From assembly GCF_007859765.1 (NCBI RefSeq), contig NZ_SIHJ01000001.1, forward strand, positions 744,767-808,766: a stretch of DNA of 64,000 bases, in the 5' to 3' direction. This stretch comes from Posidoniimonas corsicana. Lineage in GTDB: Bacteria; Planctomycetota; Planctomycetia; Pirellulales; Lacipirellulaceae. The notes beneath the pieces were generated by a model, which searched no databases, was not told the origin of the DNA, and worked only from the letters and a program-made list of their open reading frames with translations. A program made the translations under genes and the position numbers. Of the stretch, positions 8,397-18,388 are shown one piece after another (positions within the stretch are counted from its first letter, which is position 1; the number at the start of each line of letters is the position of its first letter).

Positions 8397-10631
8397 CTAC
8401 TGGGCGGGGTCCGCCATTGTAGCCGCCCGGGGCTTCGTACGCTCGTAGAAAACTAGCATCGCACATAGGCCCACGGCCGCCAGGGCAACCACCGCCCCGT
8501 GGTACCCGCTGACCTGCCCTCTATCATCCAGTTGCAGGACGCCGCGCCAACCGCTTTTCTGGGCCCAATCGGAAATCGCCCCGGCGTTGGAGGTAAACAG
8601 CAGCATTAGCGAGTTGTACACAGCGTGGAAGAAGATTCCGGGCCAGACGCTCCCCCAGCGGACCGCCAGATAGCCCAGCAGGATGCCGAGGATTCCGGCG
8701 GAAATTGACTGCTGCAGGATGGTGTGGGCCGCCCCGAACGCAACCGCCGAGACCAGCACGGCCCAGGTCGTGGGGACGGACGACCGAAGGCCTCCCAGCA
8801 CAAACCCCCGGAAGGTCAGCTCCTCGCAGACCGCCGGCAGCACGCCCATCAGCAGCACGAGCAGCCAGGGCGAGGCCTGCATGATCAGGGCGGAAATCCA
8901 GGCGGTCTGGCTAATCAATTCCTCTGACGGCGGGTAGATGCTCTGCACCAAGTGGGCCAGCTGCATCCCGACCGGGTGCGCCAACACGGCGGTCAGCACG
9001 GCGAGCGCGAGCGACGCAGCGGTTGGTCGCCGCCGCCCAAACAGCGCAGCGGCGTGCTGCTGGACGAGCGTCAGGGCCATCACCACCGCCGGCGTCAGGA
9101 TGCAGGCCTGGCTGACCAGCAGGGTCACGGCCAGCAGCTGCATGCCAGGCTCGGCGCCCGCCACGAGGCCCGCCACCGCCATCTCGGCGAAGAACTTGAG
9201 CAGGAACACGAACCCGATGCACGCCATCGCCATGCCGGCGGTGGCGACCGGCTGCGGCTCGCGGACCAGCTTCTTCAGCCACTGCCCAACGCTGAACCGC
9301 TCGCCCTCTCGGAATAGCACCGACTCCTGATTGAACTGGTGCACGGCCCACTTGGCGGCCAGCAGACAGCAGACGAGCGTCACGGCGGTCACCGGAATGA
9401 CGTACCGCAACGCCTCCAGATACTGCCCCTCGATCAGCGACCGCAGGAGCAGCACCACGCCCATCAGCGGCACGAGCGAGTTGCCCAGGTTGAGCTCCAC
9501 CCCCGGCGACATCGGGAACAGCATCAGCGGCATCATGCCCATGAACAGCGGCATGAAGTAGTACTGACCCTCCTTGGTGCTCTTGGCGAACGACGCGCAG
9601 GCGATGCTCAGGGCGCTGAACAACGCCGCCACCGGCGGCAGCGCCACGATCAGCCACAGCAGCGACGTGATAGGCGGCATCCCCAGCCCGGCGTCGCCGC
9701 CCGAAGCGGTGGTGAGCTGGCCGAGCAAGAACTTGCCCGTGGCGCCGAGGCTGGCGAGGTTGAGCAGCGAAGTCACGATGCTGAAGCAGATGACCGTCAG
9801 CATCTTGCCCCACACGATCTCGCCGCGTTGGGCGGGGCTCGACAAGAGGGTTTCGAGCGTGCCGCGTTCCTTCTCACCGGCGCACAGGTCCACCGCGGGG
9901 TAGAACGCGCCCGTCAGCGCCCACACGAAGACCACGAACGGCAGCAGCTTGGCCCACACGCCGGCCCGCTTCTGCGACTCGTCCGCCACGTCCTTCGAGA
10001 CGACTTGGATGGGGCGGGTGATGCTCTCGGGCACCTTGCTGTCCGCCAGGTTGCGGCGGACCACCCGCTCGACCCACGCGCCCAGCACGCGGTCGACCCG
10101 CAGGTGCGCCACCTGCGACGCCTCGCGGGCCGTGTTGGAGAGCACGGGGATGGTGCTGATCTGCGGGTCGGGCTCGTCGGCGTCATCCGCTTCGGCGCCG
10201 GGTGGCTGTTTGGACTGCTCGCGGATCCGCCCCAGGCTCTCGGCGAAGTCATCGGGGAAGCGGACGATGGCGTCGATGTCCCCTGAGCGGAGCCGCCGCT
10301 GGAGCGACTTGAGGTCGGCGTCGGGGCTGTCGCTTGCGATCCGCTGCACCTCGAGCAGTCGCGACTGCTGCGGGTCCAAGAACAGGTCGGCGGCGAACGC
10401 GTCGCCGTCGATCAGCGGCGGGACGCCGTCGACCTGGCCGAGCTGCTCCGCGCCCACAACGGCCACGGTCGCCTTGTGCTGCTTGAGGAACTGCGACAGT
10501 TGGAAGAAGCTGGCGCCGAGCAGCGGGTACATGAACAGCGGGAGGACCGCCACCATGAACAGCGTGCGGCGGTCGCGCAGCTGGTCGCGGACCTCACGGG
10601 CCCACACGAGTTGGATGTTGCGCCAGTTCAC
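8397..10631 (-). CDS. ABC-2 permease fused to a CPBP intramembrane protease
   Basis: This 744-residue membrane protein joins two modules. The N-terminal part is a NatB-like ABC-2 permease: a first membrane helix near residue 30, a long extracytoplasmic loop, then several helices including the hallmark [12 protein letters not shown] after the second helix. The C-terminal part is a CPBP/Abi-type intramembrane protease with CEELTFRGF (Glu603, Glu604, Arg608), FGAAH (His636) and FFHAVYN (His669, Asn673), so all catalytic positions are present. It starts with a GTG that overlaps the stop of the ATPase gene (GTGA), implying translational coupling. With that ATPase it should form an exporter of the NatAB type. 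The protease substrate is unknown. Confidence 0.93.
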   Translation of the reverse strand: MNWRNIQLVWAREVRDQLRDRRTLFMVAVLPLFMYPLLGASFFQLSQFLKQHKATVAVVGAEQLGQVDGVPPLIDGDAFAADLFLDPQQSRLLEVQRIASDSPDADLKSLQRRLRSGDIDAIVRFPDDFAESLGRIREQSKQPPGAEADDADEPDPQISTIPVLSNTAREASQVAHLRVDRVLGAWVERVVRRNLADSKVPESITRPIQVVSKDVADESQKRAGVWAKLLPFVVFVWALTGAFYPAVDLCAGEKERGTLETLLSSPAQRGEIVWGKMLTVICFSIVTSLLNLASLGATGKFLLGQLTTASGGDAGLGMPPITSLLWLIVALPPVAALFSALSIACASFAKSTKEGQYYFMPLFMGMMPLMLFPMSPGVELNLGNSLVPLMGVVLLLRSLIEGQYLEALRYVIPVTAVTLVCCLLAAKWAVHQFNQESVLFREGERFSVGQWLKKLVREPQPVATAGMAMACIGFVFLLKFFAEMAVAGLVAGAEPGMQLLAVTLLVSQACILTPAVVMALTLVQQHAAALFGRRRPTAASLALAVLTAVLAHPVGMQLAHLVQSIYPPSEELISQTAWISALIMQASPWLLVLLMGVLPAVCEELTFRGFVLGGLRSSVPTTWAVLVSAVAFGAAHTILQQSISAGILGILLGYLAVRWGSVWPGIFFHAVYNSLMLLFTSNAGAISDWAQKSGWRGVLQLDDRGQVSGYHGAVVALAAVGLCAMLVFYERTKPRAATMADPAQ

Positions 10632-11425
10632 GCGTCCAGCGCCTCCTGAGCAGCGGCGTCGGCGTCGCGGATCAGCTGGAAGAACAGTTCTTCCAGGTCG
10701 TTCTGATGGTGCAGGTCGCTGAGCTCCTCGATCGTGCCCTGCGCGAGGATCCGCCCGCGGTGCATCACGGCCACGCTGTCGCAGAGCCGCTCCACCTCAC
10801 GCATGATGTGGGTCGAGAAGATCAGGCACTTGCCCTGCTCGCGGAGGTGCGACACCGTGTCGAGCACCGCGCGGGCGGCCAGCACGTCGAGGCCGTTGGT
10901 CGCCTCGTCGAAGATCAGGACCGGTGGGTCGTGGATCAGCGCCCGGGCGATCGACGCGCGCTGCTTCATGCCGGTGGACATTTTGGCGCCCAGCGTGTCG
11001 CGCATGGGCTGCATCTCGAGGTGATCGAACAGCGTGTCGATCCGCTCGGACAGCTCCACGCCGCCCAGCCCGTGGAGCTTGCCGAAGTACTCGACAAACT
11101 CCCACGCGGTCATGCGGTCGTAGACCGCGGTGTTGGCCGAGATAAAGCCGATCTGCCGCCGCACCAGCTCGGACTGCTGCTGACAGTCGAACCCGTTCAC
11201 AAGGGCCACGCCATCGGTGGGGTGGAGCAGCGTCGCGAGGATCCGCAGCGCGGTGGTCTTGCCGGCGCCGTTGGGGCCCAGGAGCCCCATGATCTCGCCG
11301 GCGTGGGCCTCGAAAGACAGCCCGTCGACCGCGCGGACCTTCCCCCGTTGGAAGTCGTCGTACTCCTTCACCAAGCCCCGCACGACCACCTTGGCGGTTG
11401 CGGGCTGTGGGGTGTCGTCATCCAT
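10628..11425 (-). CDS. ABC transporter ATP-binding protein (NatA-like)
   Basis: This 265-residue ATPase has Walker A GPNGAGKT, the ABC signature STGMKQR, Walker [13 protein letters not shown] and the H-loop in [10 protein letters not shown]. It resembles NatA-type ATPases that energise ABC-2 exporters. Its stop overlaps the start of the permease-protease gene by four bases, so the two are very likely one complex at the cytoplasmic membrane. The pair lies between the futalosine deaminase candidate and mqnC, but nothing in the sequence shows a functional link to menaquinone. Confidence 0.95.
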   Translation of the reverse strand: MDDDTPQPATAKVVVRGLVKEYDDFQRGKVRAVDGLSFEAHAGEIMGLLGPNGAGKTTALRILATLLHPTDGVALVNGFDCQQQSELVRRQIGFISANTAVYDRMTAWEFVEYFGKLHGLGGVELSERIDTLFDHLEMQPMRDTLGAKMSTGMKQRASIARALIHDPPVLIFDEATNGLDVLAARAVLDTVSHLREQGKCLIFSTHIMREVERLCDSVAVMHRGRILAQGTIEELSDLHHQNDLEELFFQLIRDADAAAQEALDA

Positions 11426-11496
11426 GCGTGCCGGCTGTTTCCGATCGATGAACGCGTCCCGCCGGCGGCGGGGTGAGCAGGGGCCTCTCCTTGAGC

Positions 11497-12633
11497 CTAT
11501 CTCACGACCGGCAGCTTGGGCAGCCGGCCGTCCGCGTTCTCGGCGGGCCGGTACTCACGGTCGATTGGATTGTAGAAGACATCCCGTTGGCGCGGCTCGT
11601 AGCCCAGCTCGGCGATGGCGTCACGGATCTGCTGCAGCGTCAGGTGGTGCACGGTGCCCGCCTCGGAGACGACGTTCTCCTCGATCATCAGGCTGCCCAT
11701 GTCGTTCGCGCCGTACAGGAGCGCCAGCTGGCCGACCTTCAGCCCCTGCGTGACCCAGCTAGACTGCAGGTTGTCGAAGTTGTCCAGGTACAGACGCGCC
11801 ACTGCGTTGGTCTTGAGGTACTCGAACGACCCAGCCGGCGGCAGGTGTGACAACTCCGTGTTGTCCGGTTGGAATGTCCAGCAGATGAACGCGGTGAAGC
11901 CGCCGGTCTCGTCTTGAAGTTCGCGCAGGCGCTCGAGGTGCTCGATGCGCTCTTCAAGGGTCTCGACGTGGCCCAGCATCATGGTGGCGGTGCTCCGCCC
12001 GCCGAGCTGGTGCCACACGCGGTTGACGTTCAGCCAGTCGTCGGACAGGACCTTGCCGCGGGTGATCTCCTGGCGGACCCGGTCGACCAGGATCTCGGCC
12101 CCGCCGCCCGGCAGGCTGCCCAGGCCCGCGTCCCTCAGCCGGGTGAGCACCTCCTCCACCGACAGGTTGTTCATCTTGGTGAAGTGGTGGATCTCCGGCG
12201 GGCTGAAGCCGTGCACATTGACCTGCGGGAACGCCGACTTGATGTCGCGGAGCATTTCCTCGTACCAGTCGAGCTTGAACTCGTGGTGCAGGCCGCCCTG
12301 CAGAAGAATCTGCTCGCCCCCCAGCTCGACGGTCTCGCGGATCTTCTCCAGCAGCTCCGCACGCGGCAGCACGTAGCCCTCGTTTGACTTCGGCGAACGG
12401 TAGAACGCGCAGAAATCGCAGACCGCGGTGCAGATGTTGGTGTAGTTGATATTGCGGTCGATGTTGTACGTGCGGTACTGCTCGGGGTGCTTGCGGCGGG
12501 TCACCTCGTCGGCCGCACGCCCCAGCGCGGCGAGGTCCGCCGACTGGAGCAGCTGCAGCCCTTCGGACGGCGTCAGACGCTCCCCTTCGACGGCTTTCGA
12601 GAGCAGGTTCTCAATCGGGTTCATCGCAACCAT
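11497..12633 (-). CDS. mqnC: cyclic dehypoxanthinyl futalosine synthase
   Basis: This is a 378-residue radical SAM enzyme of the futalosine route to menaquinone, converting dehypoxanthinyl futalosine to its cyclic form. The [4Fe-4S] cluster motif is CTAVCDFC (Cys68, Cys72, Cys75), followed by [14 protein letters not shown]. The stretch [16 protein letters not shown] and the [10 protein letters not shown] motif are typical of MqnC rather than of its paralogue MqnE. Two possible starts (12633 and 12624, both ATG) differ by three residues. A TAGAAT -10 candidate lies at 12673-12678. The gene is followed downstream by the ABC system and preceded by mqnA. Confidence 0.95.
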   Translation of the reverse strand: MVAMNPIENLLSKAVEGERLTPSEGLQLLQSADLAALGRAADEVTRRKHPEQYRTYNIDRNINYTNICTAVCDFCAFYRSPKSNEGYVLPRAELLEKIRETVELGGEQILLQGGLHHEFKLDWYEEMLRDIKSAFPQVNVHGFSPPEIHHFTKMNNLSVEEVLTRLRDAGLGSLPGGGAEILVDRVRQEITRGKVLSDDWLNVNRVWHQLGGRSTATMMLGHVETLEERIEHLERLRELQDETGGFTAFICWTFQPDNTELSHLPPAGSFEYLKTNAVARLYLDNFDNLQSSWVTQGLKVGQLALLYGANDMGSLMIEENVVSEAGTVHHLTLQQIRDAIAELGYEPRQRDVFYNPIDREYRPAENADGRLPKLPVVR

Positions 12634-12672
12634 AGTCGGACTCGCGCGCTGCTTGGCCCCGGACGCGGGGAG

Positions 12673-12678
12673 ATTCTA
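12673..12678 (-). promoter_or_regulatory. candidate -10 element upstream of mqnC
   Basis: Read on the minus strand this is TAGAAT, about 40 bases before the mqnC start. The -35 region is weak. mqnC may also be transcribed from the mqnA promoter, since the genes are only 91 bases apart. Confidence 0.35.
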
Positions 12679-12724
12679 TCGGGCTTGGGAAGGTGCGGCA
12701 TTGACCGAACCAAACTCTTCGGCC

Positions 12725-13522
12725 TTAACACTCTACAGGGGTGACCAGGCCTAGCTCTCGGCAGTGGCTCTCGAACAACTCGATCGCACGACGCTCCTCG
12801 CCGCCGAGGCGGTAGTGCAGGTGCTGGCAGAGGTACTCGTGGGCTGAATCAACCGTCAGGCCGAGCTTGGGCGCCTCGCGGGCGGCGATCTGTGGCAATT
12901 CGCCGACGCCCTGGTCGCGGGCCGCGGCGAGGGCGGGCGCCAATGCGGCGGCCTCGCCGGTGCGCGGCGCCGCCCAGCAAGCGAATACGAACGGCAGGCC
13001 GGTTTCCCGCCGCCACTCGGCGCCCAGGTCCCACTCCGACTTGAATCCTGTCGGCGGCGGCGACATCGCGCGATCACCAATAATCAGCACCGCGTCGGCC
13101 TCGGCCGCCTCGGCGCAGTCGCCGATGGGCAGCGGGCTCAGGCGGGGGCGCCGGTTGTGACGCATCGCCAGCAGCACCTGGGCTAGCGCCGCGCTGGTGC
13201 GGGAGCCCTCGTCCAGCGCCAGGCTGGTGACCCGCTCCGGGGTGGTCCGGAAGTACACCTTCACGCTCCGCACGAGGTCGCTGCTAGCGACGCACGCGTC
13301 GGACACAATCTGGTAGTCGGCCGCGCGGAGGTACTCGACGGTCGGGATCAGCGCCACGTCGAGCCTGCCCGCCGACAGCGAGTCCGCCAGGCGGCTGGGA
13401 AGGTCGAACAGCAGCTGGCAGTTCGGTGCGTAGGCGGTCAGCCCGCACACGAGCGGCTTCGAGTTGAGGTAATTGACCGCGCCGATTCGGAGTCGGGCGT
13501 CGGTCAGCGGGGCGGGGGTCAT
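12725..13522 (-). CDS. mqnA: chorismate dehydratase
   Basis: This 265-residue enzyme catalyses the first step of the futalosine menaquinone pathway, dehydrating chorismate to 3-enolpyruvylbenzoate. The family start RIGAVNYLNSKPL is present near residue 12, followed by DLPSRLADSLSAGRLDVALIP and a periplasmic-binding-protein-like fold. Its length is normal. A perfect TATAAT lies 35 bases upstream on the minus strand. It sits directly upstream of mqnC, while mqnB, mqnD and mqnE are not in this window. The aroA gene at 18.5-19.8 kb feeds the same chorismate pool. Confidence 0.93.
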   Translation of the reverse strand: MTPAPLTDARLRIGAVNYLNSKPLVCGLTAYAPNCQLLFDLPSRLADSLSAGRLDVALIPTVEYLRAADYQIVSDACVASSDLVRSVKVYFRTTPERVTSLALDEGSRTSAALAQVLLAMRHNRRPRLSPLPIGDCAEAAEADAVLIIGDRAMSPPPTGFKSEWDLGAEWRRETGLPFVFACWAAPRTGEAAALAPALAAARDQGVGELPQIAAREAPKLGLTVDSAHEYLCQHLHYRLGGEERRAIELFESHCRELGLVTPVEC

Positions 13523-13557
13523 GGCGTGCGGGGAGGGGGCGGTTGGCGGTCTCCCGG

Positions 13558-13563
13558 ATTATA
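13558..13563 (-). promoter_or_regulatory. -10 element of the mqnA promoter
   Basis: On the minus strand this reads TATAAT, a perfect -10 hexamer, in the gap between the ABC permease gene and mqnA. Transcription would begin near 13551, giving a leader of about 29 bases. The -35 region is poor. Confidence 0.5.
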
Positions 13564-13605
13564 GCGCCGCGCCCCCCGATCGCAGAAGGCGGGGGAGGCG
13601 CCCGG

Positions 13606-15441
13606 CTAGTGGAACTCGAGCGACTCGAACGCCCGGATCCCTTTGCCCAACGCGACGCTGACCGACACCACCGCCCCGACCGCGGCCGTCAGGACCCCGC
13701 TGAGCAGCCACCACCGCAGCGATTCGGGGTCGAACAGCCGCGTGTTGAGCGGGCTCTGGGTGGCGATGTGGTAGAAGTGGCAGGGGAGTGCGGTCAGCAC
13801 CACCATCAGGATGATGTAAAGGGCGCTGAGCACCAGGTTCAGCGTCCCGCCGAATCCGGCCGCGATCTTCGACGGCGACGGCTCCCGGAAGTCCGGCATC
13901 ATGGCGCCCAGTCCGACCGCCATCGCCGCTAGTCCGAAACAGAGCATCACGGTGGTGAGCTGGTGCACCGCGATCACCAGCAGCGGCAAGCGCAGCATGA
14001 GGTCGCTCAGCAGCACCAGCAGCGCGCACGGTCCCCACGACCCGACGGCGGCGAACACGAACTTGCTGATCACCAGCGTGCGCCGGGAGACCGGCATCAA
14101 CCCTAGCACCCAGAATCGCCGCCCCTCGAGGCTTAGCATCGGGAAAATGAACCGGGTGGTGAACGTCGAGAGGATCAGCCCGACAACCGCCAGGTTCAGG
14201 AAGCTGACCATGTTGACCCACGTCACGTAGCTAACGTCGGAGCTCTTGGCGTTGAAGCGGTCGATGTTGAGGAAGTACAAGCCCAGCAGCCCGAAGAAGA
14301 TCAGGAACTGAGACCACTGCACCGGGTCCCGCCGCAGCAGCCGCCAGTCCTTGATCAGCAGCAGCCCCACCTCACGCGGCAGCGGGCTGACCAGTGTCTG
14401 GGCGACCCGGTCCAGCCAGGCGGTTTCCGCCTTGCGGGCGCGGCGGGTGCGGCACTCCAGGATGCCGTACGCCTGGCGGTACCACCTCCGGCCGGACCAC
14501 AGCACCAGCACGTGGCACATCAGCGCGTTGGAGATCAGCAGCACCAGGTACAGGCAGCTCTGCACGTACGGCAGGTCGAACGGCTGATCGACCAGCCCGT
14601 CCAGCGGCTGGGCGGCCTCGAGCAGGCCGCTCGACAGCCAGCTGCTGGGGAGCCAGTCCGACTGCGCAATGCGGAAGCGGGAAATAGTCGCCTCGAACCA
14701 CGCGGCGCCGAACAGCGGGTCGCGCGGGCTGCGGACGCTCTGCCAGATGCTGACCGAGGTCAGCGCGATGATCACCACCGCCGTGCTGGCGATGACTGTC
14801 TTCCACAGGCTCGGCAGGAACCGCAGCAGCAGCAGGCAGAAGAAGCAGCCCAGGCCGCACGGGATGTAGACGAACGCCAGGATCAGCGGCAGGGACAACG
14901 CGTAGTAGTACCACATGGCGTTGGTGACGATGCCGTACGCGATCGCCAGCGGGCTGGCCAGCAGGAAGAAGCCCCAGCTGCTGAACAAGACCGCCTCCTG
15001 GAACTTGTGCAGCACGATCCGCTCCGCTCGCACGGGCTGCGTGAGCAGGAACCGCGTTTCGTGCGAAGCGAACAAGCCGCCGAAGGTGATGATCGCCGAC
15101 GAGAACACCAGCATCACGTTCAACGAGGCGAAGAACATGTGGAAGATGAACTGCACGGTCCGCGCGTGGTAGGTGTCGCCGGGGCCGCCCACGTACTGCA
15201 CCAGGAACCGGAACCCCTCGTAGAACAGCAGGAACAGGCCGCCCCAGAAGAACAGGCTCAGCCCGATAACCAGGGCGGTCCGCAGCCGGTTCTGCGCGTA
15301 GAGCTGGCGCAGCGTGGCGCGGATGGTCGCGGCCCGGACGCCCCAGAAGAGCATCGCCTCGCGGTCCTCCGACGGCAGCGACTTGCCGGACGGCGAGGGC
15401 CGCTTGTCGGCGTTCGATTCGGGCATCAGTGACAACGACAT
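13606..15441 (-). CDS. ABC-2 type permease, large membrane subunit
   Basis: This 611-residue protein has roughly a dozen hydrophobic segments, among them LVIGLSLFFWGGLFLLFYEGF near residue 55, a pair around 100-170 and a cluster near the C-terminus. It has no enzyme motif. The adjacent upstream ATPase gene, 24 bases away on the same strand, and the overall layout identify it as the membrane half of an ABC-2 exporter. Helices are interrupted by short polar loops such as SHETRFLLTQPVRAERIVLHK, a typical coupling region. The transported substrate is not evident. The family is widespread in planctomycetes. Confidence 0.82.
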   Translation of the reverse strand: MSLSLMPESNADKRPSPSGKSLPSEDREAMLFWGVRAATIRATLRQLYAQNRLRTALVIGLSLFFWGGLFLLFYEGFRFLVQYVGGPGDTYHARTVQFIFHMFFASLNVMLVFSSAIITFGGLFASHETRFLLTQPVRAERIVLHKFQEAVLFSSWGFFLLASPLAIAYGIVTNAMWYYYALSLPLILAFVYIPCGLGCFFCLLLLRFLPSLWKTVIASTAVVIIALTSVSIWQSVRSPRDPLFGAAWFEATISRFRIAQSDWLPSSWLSSGLLEAAQPLDGLVDQPFDLPYVQSCLYLVLLISNALMCHVLVLWSGRRWYRQAYGILECRTRRARKAETAWLDRVAQTLVSPLPREVGLLLIKDWRLLRRDPVQWSQFLIFFGLLGLYFLNIDRFNAKSSDVSYVTWVNMVSFLNLAVVGLILSTFTTRFIFPMLSLEGRRFWVLGLMPVSRRTLVISKFVFAAVGSWGPCALLVLLSDLMLRLPLLVIAVHQLTTVMLCFGLAAMAVGLGAMMPDFREPSPSKIAAGFGGTLNLVLSALYIILMVVLTALPCHFYHIATQSPLNTRLFDPESLRWWLLSGVLTAAVGAVVSVSVALGKGIRAFESLEFH

Positions 15442-15465
15442 ACCGGCAGGTCGACTCCGCGGCGG

Positions 15466-16230
15466 CTACCCGACGCTCCGGGGCTCCTGCTCGCCGCCGC
15501 CGTCCTGATCCGGGCTGAGCATCTTGAGGTACAGCGTTTCGAGGGTGGCGTCCTGGTGCGGGTGCAGCGCCTGCAGCTCCTTCACCGTTCCCTTGAAGAT
15601 CATGCTGCCGTGGTCCATCACGCCGATGCGGTCGGAGACCTCCTCTGCGGCGGTCAGGGTGTGCGTCGACATCAGCACGCACAGCCCGTCGCGGGTCTCG
15701 GACCGGAAGAGGTCCTTGACGAGCCGGATGCTCTGCGGGTCGAGACCCACCATCGGCTCGTCGACCACCAGCACCGAGGGGTTGTGCAGCAACGCCGACG
15801 CGAACACCGTGCGCTGCTTCATGCCGTGCGAGTAGCTCTCGGTCAGGTCGTCGACGAACTCCGCCAGCCCGAACCGCTCGATCTCTCGGTCCAGGCCGTC
15901 CCGCACCGCGTCGGGCCCCAGCCCGTGCATCTCGGCAACGAACCGCAGGAACTCGCGCCCGGAGAGCTTCTCGTACAGGTACGGCTGGTCCGGGACGTAG
16001 CCGATGAGCTGGGCGGCGTCGCGTGTCTGAGTCACGACATCGTAGCCGCCCACGGTCACCGTGCCCTCGCTGGGGCGGAGCAGCCCGACGATCATCTTGA
16101 TGGACGTGGTCTTGCCGGCGCCGTTGTGGCCGAGCATAGAGAACAGCTCGCCCGACTTGATCGACAGGCTCAGGCCGTTGACGGCCAGCTTGTCCCCGTA
16201 GGTCCGCGAGACGTCCTGGAATTCAATCAT
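15466..16230 (-). CDS. ABC transporter ATP-binding protein
   Basis: This 254-residue ATPase has Walker A GHNGAGKT, Q-loop GYVPDQPYLY, signature YSHGMKQR, Walker B VLVVDEPMVGLD and H-loop MSTHTLTAAEE. It belongs to the branch that pairs with ABC-2 permeases. The gene lies between the permease (24 bases downstream) and a single-pass membrane protein gene (34 bases upstream), all on the minus strand. The three probably form one operon and one membrane complex. Confidence 0.95.
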   Translation of the reverse strand: MIEFQDVSRTYGDKLAVNGLSLSIKSGELFSMLGHNGAGKTTSIKMIVGLLRPSEGTVTVGGYDVVTQTRDAAQLIGYVPDQPYLYEKLSGREFLRFVAEMHGLGPDAVRDGLDREIERFGLAEFVDDLTESYSHGMKQRTVFASALLHNPSVLVVDEPMVGLDPQSIRLVKDLFRSETRDGLCVLMSTHTLTAAEEVSDRIGVMDHGSMIFKGTVKELQALHPHQDATLETLYLKMLSPDQDGGGEQEPRSVG

Positions 16231-16264
16231 GCAGTAGGGGCGTCCGGGCCGGGGTTGTTGCGCG

Positions 16265-17194
16265 TCAGGGCGCCGGGGCGGAGCGTCGCCCAGCGGCCGC
16301 CCGGGGCGTTGTGACCGAGGCGTAGCGGTCTAACTCGAGGTGCTCGTCCGCGACCGCGACCGACTCTTCGTCGGACAACCGTGTGAACCGGAGCCGCGTG
16401 TTGAGGAAGTAGACGTCCTGCCGCAGCACGCGTCCGTCCTCGGCGACCCAGACTACCGAACGCAGCCGGTTTCTTGAAGAGACGCCCGCCGCCGACACCG
16501 ACCGGTACTCGACGCGGCGGGTGCGGGTCAGGCGTTGATCGAACAGCAGGTCTTCCTCCTCGACGACCCGCGCTTCGACCAGCTCCACCGGGTCGTGCGG
16601 CGAGGCGAACGGAGAGTAGGCCTCCGAGCGCCAGGTGCGTCCGACGTAGGCCTGGAGCATCACCGACTCCGGCGTGAGCTCTCCCATCAGGTCGCCGTCC
16701 TGCCACGGGTACTCGACCAGGCGGCTGATTTCGCCGGAGCGGATCCTGAGCTTGAGCTTGCCATCGCCCACGTGGCCGTCGACCCGGACCACCGACTCCA
16801 TCTCGTTGAGGTTCACCCGCGACGCGATCGTCGCCAGGTTGCCGAACGAGTCGAGCGTCGACTTGTTCCGCATGTCGAGCCGGATCTGCCCCAGGCCCTT
16901 GATGAGGGCCTGCATCCACTGCGGGGCGATTGAGTCGAGCGACACCCCGTCCAGCAAGACACGGCTGTGGATCTCTTTGACCTGGTCGACGCCGTCGACG
17001 GTCTGCGTCACCGCGACCCCACACGAACGCCCGCCCAGCTCGATCCCCCACCCGACCGGCAGAGATTTGGACGACAGCCCTCGCGAGGGCGCGTCGCCGT
17101 GGAGGTACGCGGGCAGAATTTTGGCCATCGTCAGCCAGGACATCGACGATGCCCACAGCAGAAACACGACCAGCCCGAATACTTTGTTGCCCAT
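16265..17194 (-). CDS. membrane-anchored hypothetical protein in ABC operon
   Basis: This 309-residue protein has one N-terminal membrane helix (VFGLVVFLLWASSMSWLTM, residues 5-23) and a large domain predicted to face the outside. It lacks a lipobox and catalytic motifs. The middle section has amphipathic beta-rich stretches (KLKLRIRSGEISRLVEYPW) as seen in lipid- or polymer-handling exported proteins, but I cannot assign a family. It is the first gene of the three-gene operon with the ATPase and permease, so it may be an accessory or substrate-binding partner. Confidence 0.72.
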   Translation of the reverse strand: MGNKVFGLVVFLLWASSMSWLTMAKILPAYLHGDAPSRGLSSKSLPVGWGIELGGRSCGVAVTQTVDGVDQVKEIHSRVLLDGVSLDSIAPQWMQALIKGLGQIRLDMRNKSTLDSFGNLATIASRVNLNEMESVVRVDGHVGDGKLKLRIRSGEISRLVEYPWQDGDLMGELTPESVMLQAYVGRTWRSEAYSPFASPHDPVELVEARVVEEEDLLFDQRLTRTRRVEYRSVSAAGVSSRNRLRSVVWVAEDGRVLRQDVYFLNTRLRFTRLSDEESVAVADEHLELDRYASVTTPRAAAGRRSAPAP

Positions 17195-17364
17195 GGCTTT
17201 CCCCGCGGACAGTCAGAACGTCGCCACCTCCCGAGGCGGGGGGCTAACGGGGAAATCTTCCCACGGCTGGCTCCAGTCTAACGGAATCTACGATTTCAAG
17301 CGAGCGATGCACCAATCGGCGTGCGTTCGGGGACTGCTTCCGCCTGGGCTTCCGCACGATCTCC

Positions 17365-18009
17365 CTACTTTGCGGCCGGCGCTGCGTCGATGCGGCTCAG
17401 CTGCATCATCGCCTGCACCAGCTGGGACTCGGTGTAGATGCGGGGCTCCTGCTTGCTGGTCTTCTTGCCCTTGGGGGTCATCTGCATCATCTTCCGCCCC
17501 CCACTGGTGGTGGTCATGTAGGTAATCATGACGTCGCCCCCTGGCGAGTTGGCGAGCTGCCGGAGGTCACGGGCGCCGCCAGGCCGGCTGGCCAGGTCCT
17601 CGACGCCCGCAAAGCCGCCGGGCGTCCCCGCCAGGTTCCTGAGGAACTGCTTGCCCTTCTTGCCTGCGTTAAGCCGCTGAATCTCGGACGAATCGGCCGG
17701 GATGTAGTCCTCCAACGCCGCGAACCGCTTGGCGGGCACGCCGGTCTCATCTAGCAGCTTGATAATTCCGGTCAGGTCAGATCTGCGGATTACGTCGCCC
17801 TGCCGGTAGTCCGATTTAGTGGAAAAGTACTTCGTTGCGGCCGCATGTATCGCATTGTCGGTATCGCCGGCGGCAAAAACTTGAGTGGCCGATAGAACCA
17901 ATGTGGCGGCAAATGCGTACAAGACCGAACACTTCCCCGCACGCAGCAGACGGGATCTGGGCAGAACCCGCATGCGGCGCCCCGAAAATCCGCAAACCAT
18001 TCCCACCAT
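17365..18009 (-). CDS. secreted hypothetical protein
   Basis: This 214-residue protein has a long N-terminus leading to the signal-peptide core VLYAFAATLVLSATQVFA. I chose the ATG at 18009 because an AAGGTG ribosome-binding site lies eight bases upstream. ATG 17973 would give a more ordinary signal peptide, and a TTG at 18063 has no binding site. The mature region has no family motif that I recognise. It ends with a charged tail (MTPKGKKTSKQEPRIYTESQ) and a helix. The gene is divergent from the zinc-ribbon gene. Confidence 0.68.
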   Translation of the reverse strand: MVGMVCGFSGRRMRVLPRSRLLRAGKCSVLYAFAATLVLSATQVFAAGDTDNAIHAAATKYFSTKSDYRQGDVIRRSDLTGIIKLLDETGVPAKRFAALEDYIPADSSEIQRLNAGKKGKQFLRNLAGTPGGFAGVEDLASRPGGARDLRQLANSPGGDVMITYMTTTSGGRKMMQMTPKGKKTSKQEPRIYTESQLVQAMMQLSRIDAAPAAK

Positions 18010-18063
18010 TGAACTTACACCTTTTGGAACCAAGGATTCGGGCATTCTGAGGCTCGAAAACAA

Positions 18064-18092
18064 TTGATTCTGAGAGCCCCTTTAACTATCCT
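18064..18092 (+). promoter_or_regulatory. candidate promoter for the zinc-ribbon gene
   Basis: TTGATT (18064-18069) and TATCCT (18087-18092) are 17 bases apart. Transcription would begin about 50 bases ahead of the ATG at 18149. Each hexamer matches four of six consensus bases. Confidence 0.4.
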
Positions 18093-18148
18093 GTCCAACA
18101 CTCATCTGCTGCGATTGCGATAGGGACCGGCGCACAGGAGGCTATCCG

Positions 18149-18388
18149 ATGCCACGCACTACCTACTTCGTCCAAGAATGCCCCACCTGCGGTAGAAATC
18201 TGCAGGTACGGGTGGAATACCTTGGTCGTCGCGTCGTCTGCCAACACTGCAGCGCTCGCTTTGAGGCGAGCGAGCCGTCCTCACGTGGGAGCCAAACCGA
18301 TAGCTCCTCGTCGGCCATCATGCAGCGGGCGGAGGAGCTATTGCAGTCCGCCGCCGCCAGCGGGATCGGCCTACCAAAGGATAGCTGA
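18149..18388 (+). CDS. small zinc-ribbon protein
   Basis: This 79-residue protein has two CxxC pairs, CPTC (residues 11-14) and CQHC (31-34), joined by an RVEYLGRRVV strand, which should bind one zinc ion. The rest is a serine-rich linker and a short helix, MQRAEELLQSAAAS. A strong AGGAGG ribosome-binding site sits seven bases before the ATG. Similar short proteins beginning with nearly the same ribbon are common in planctomycetes, but their role is not known to me. It could be a nucleic-acid or protein adaptor. Confidence 0.8.
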   Translation: MPRTTYFVQECPTCGRNLQVRVEYLGRRVVCQHCSARFEASEPSSRGSQTDSSSSAIMQRAEELLQSAAASGIGLPKDS

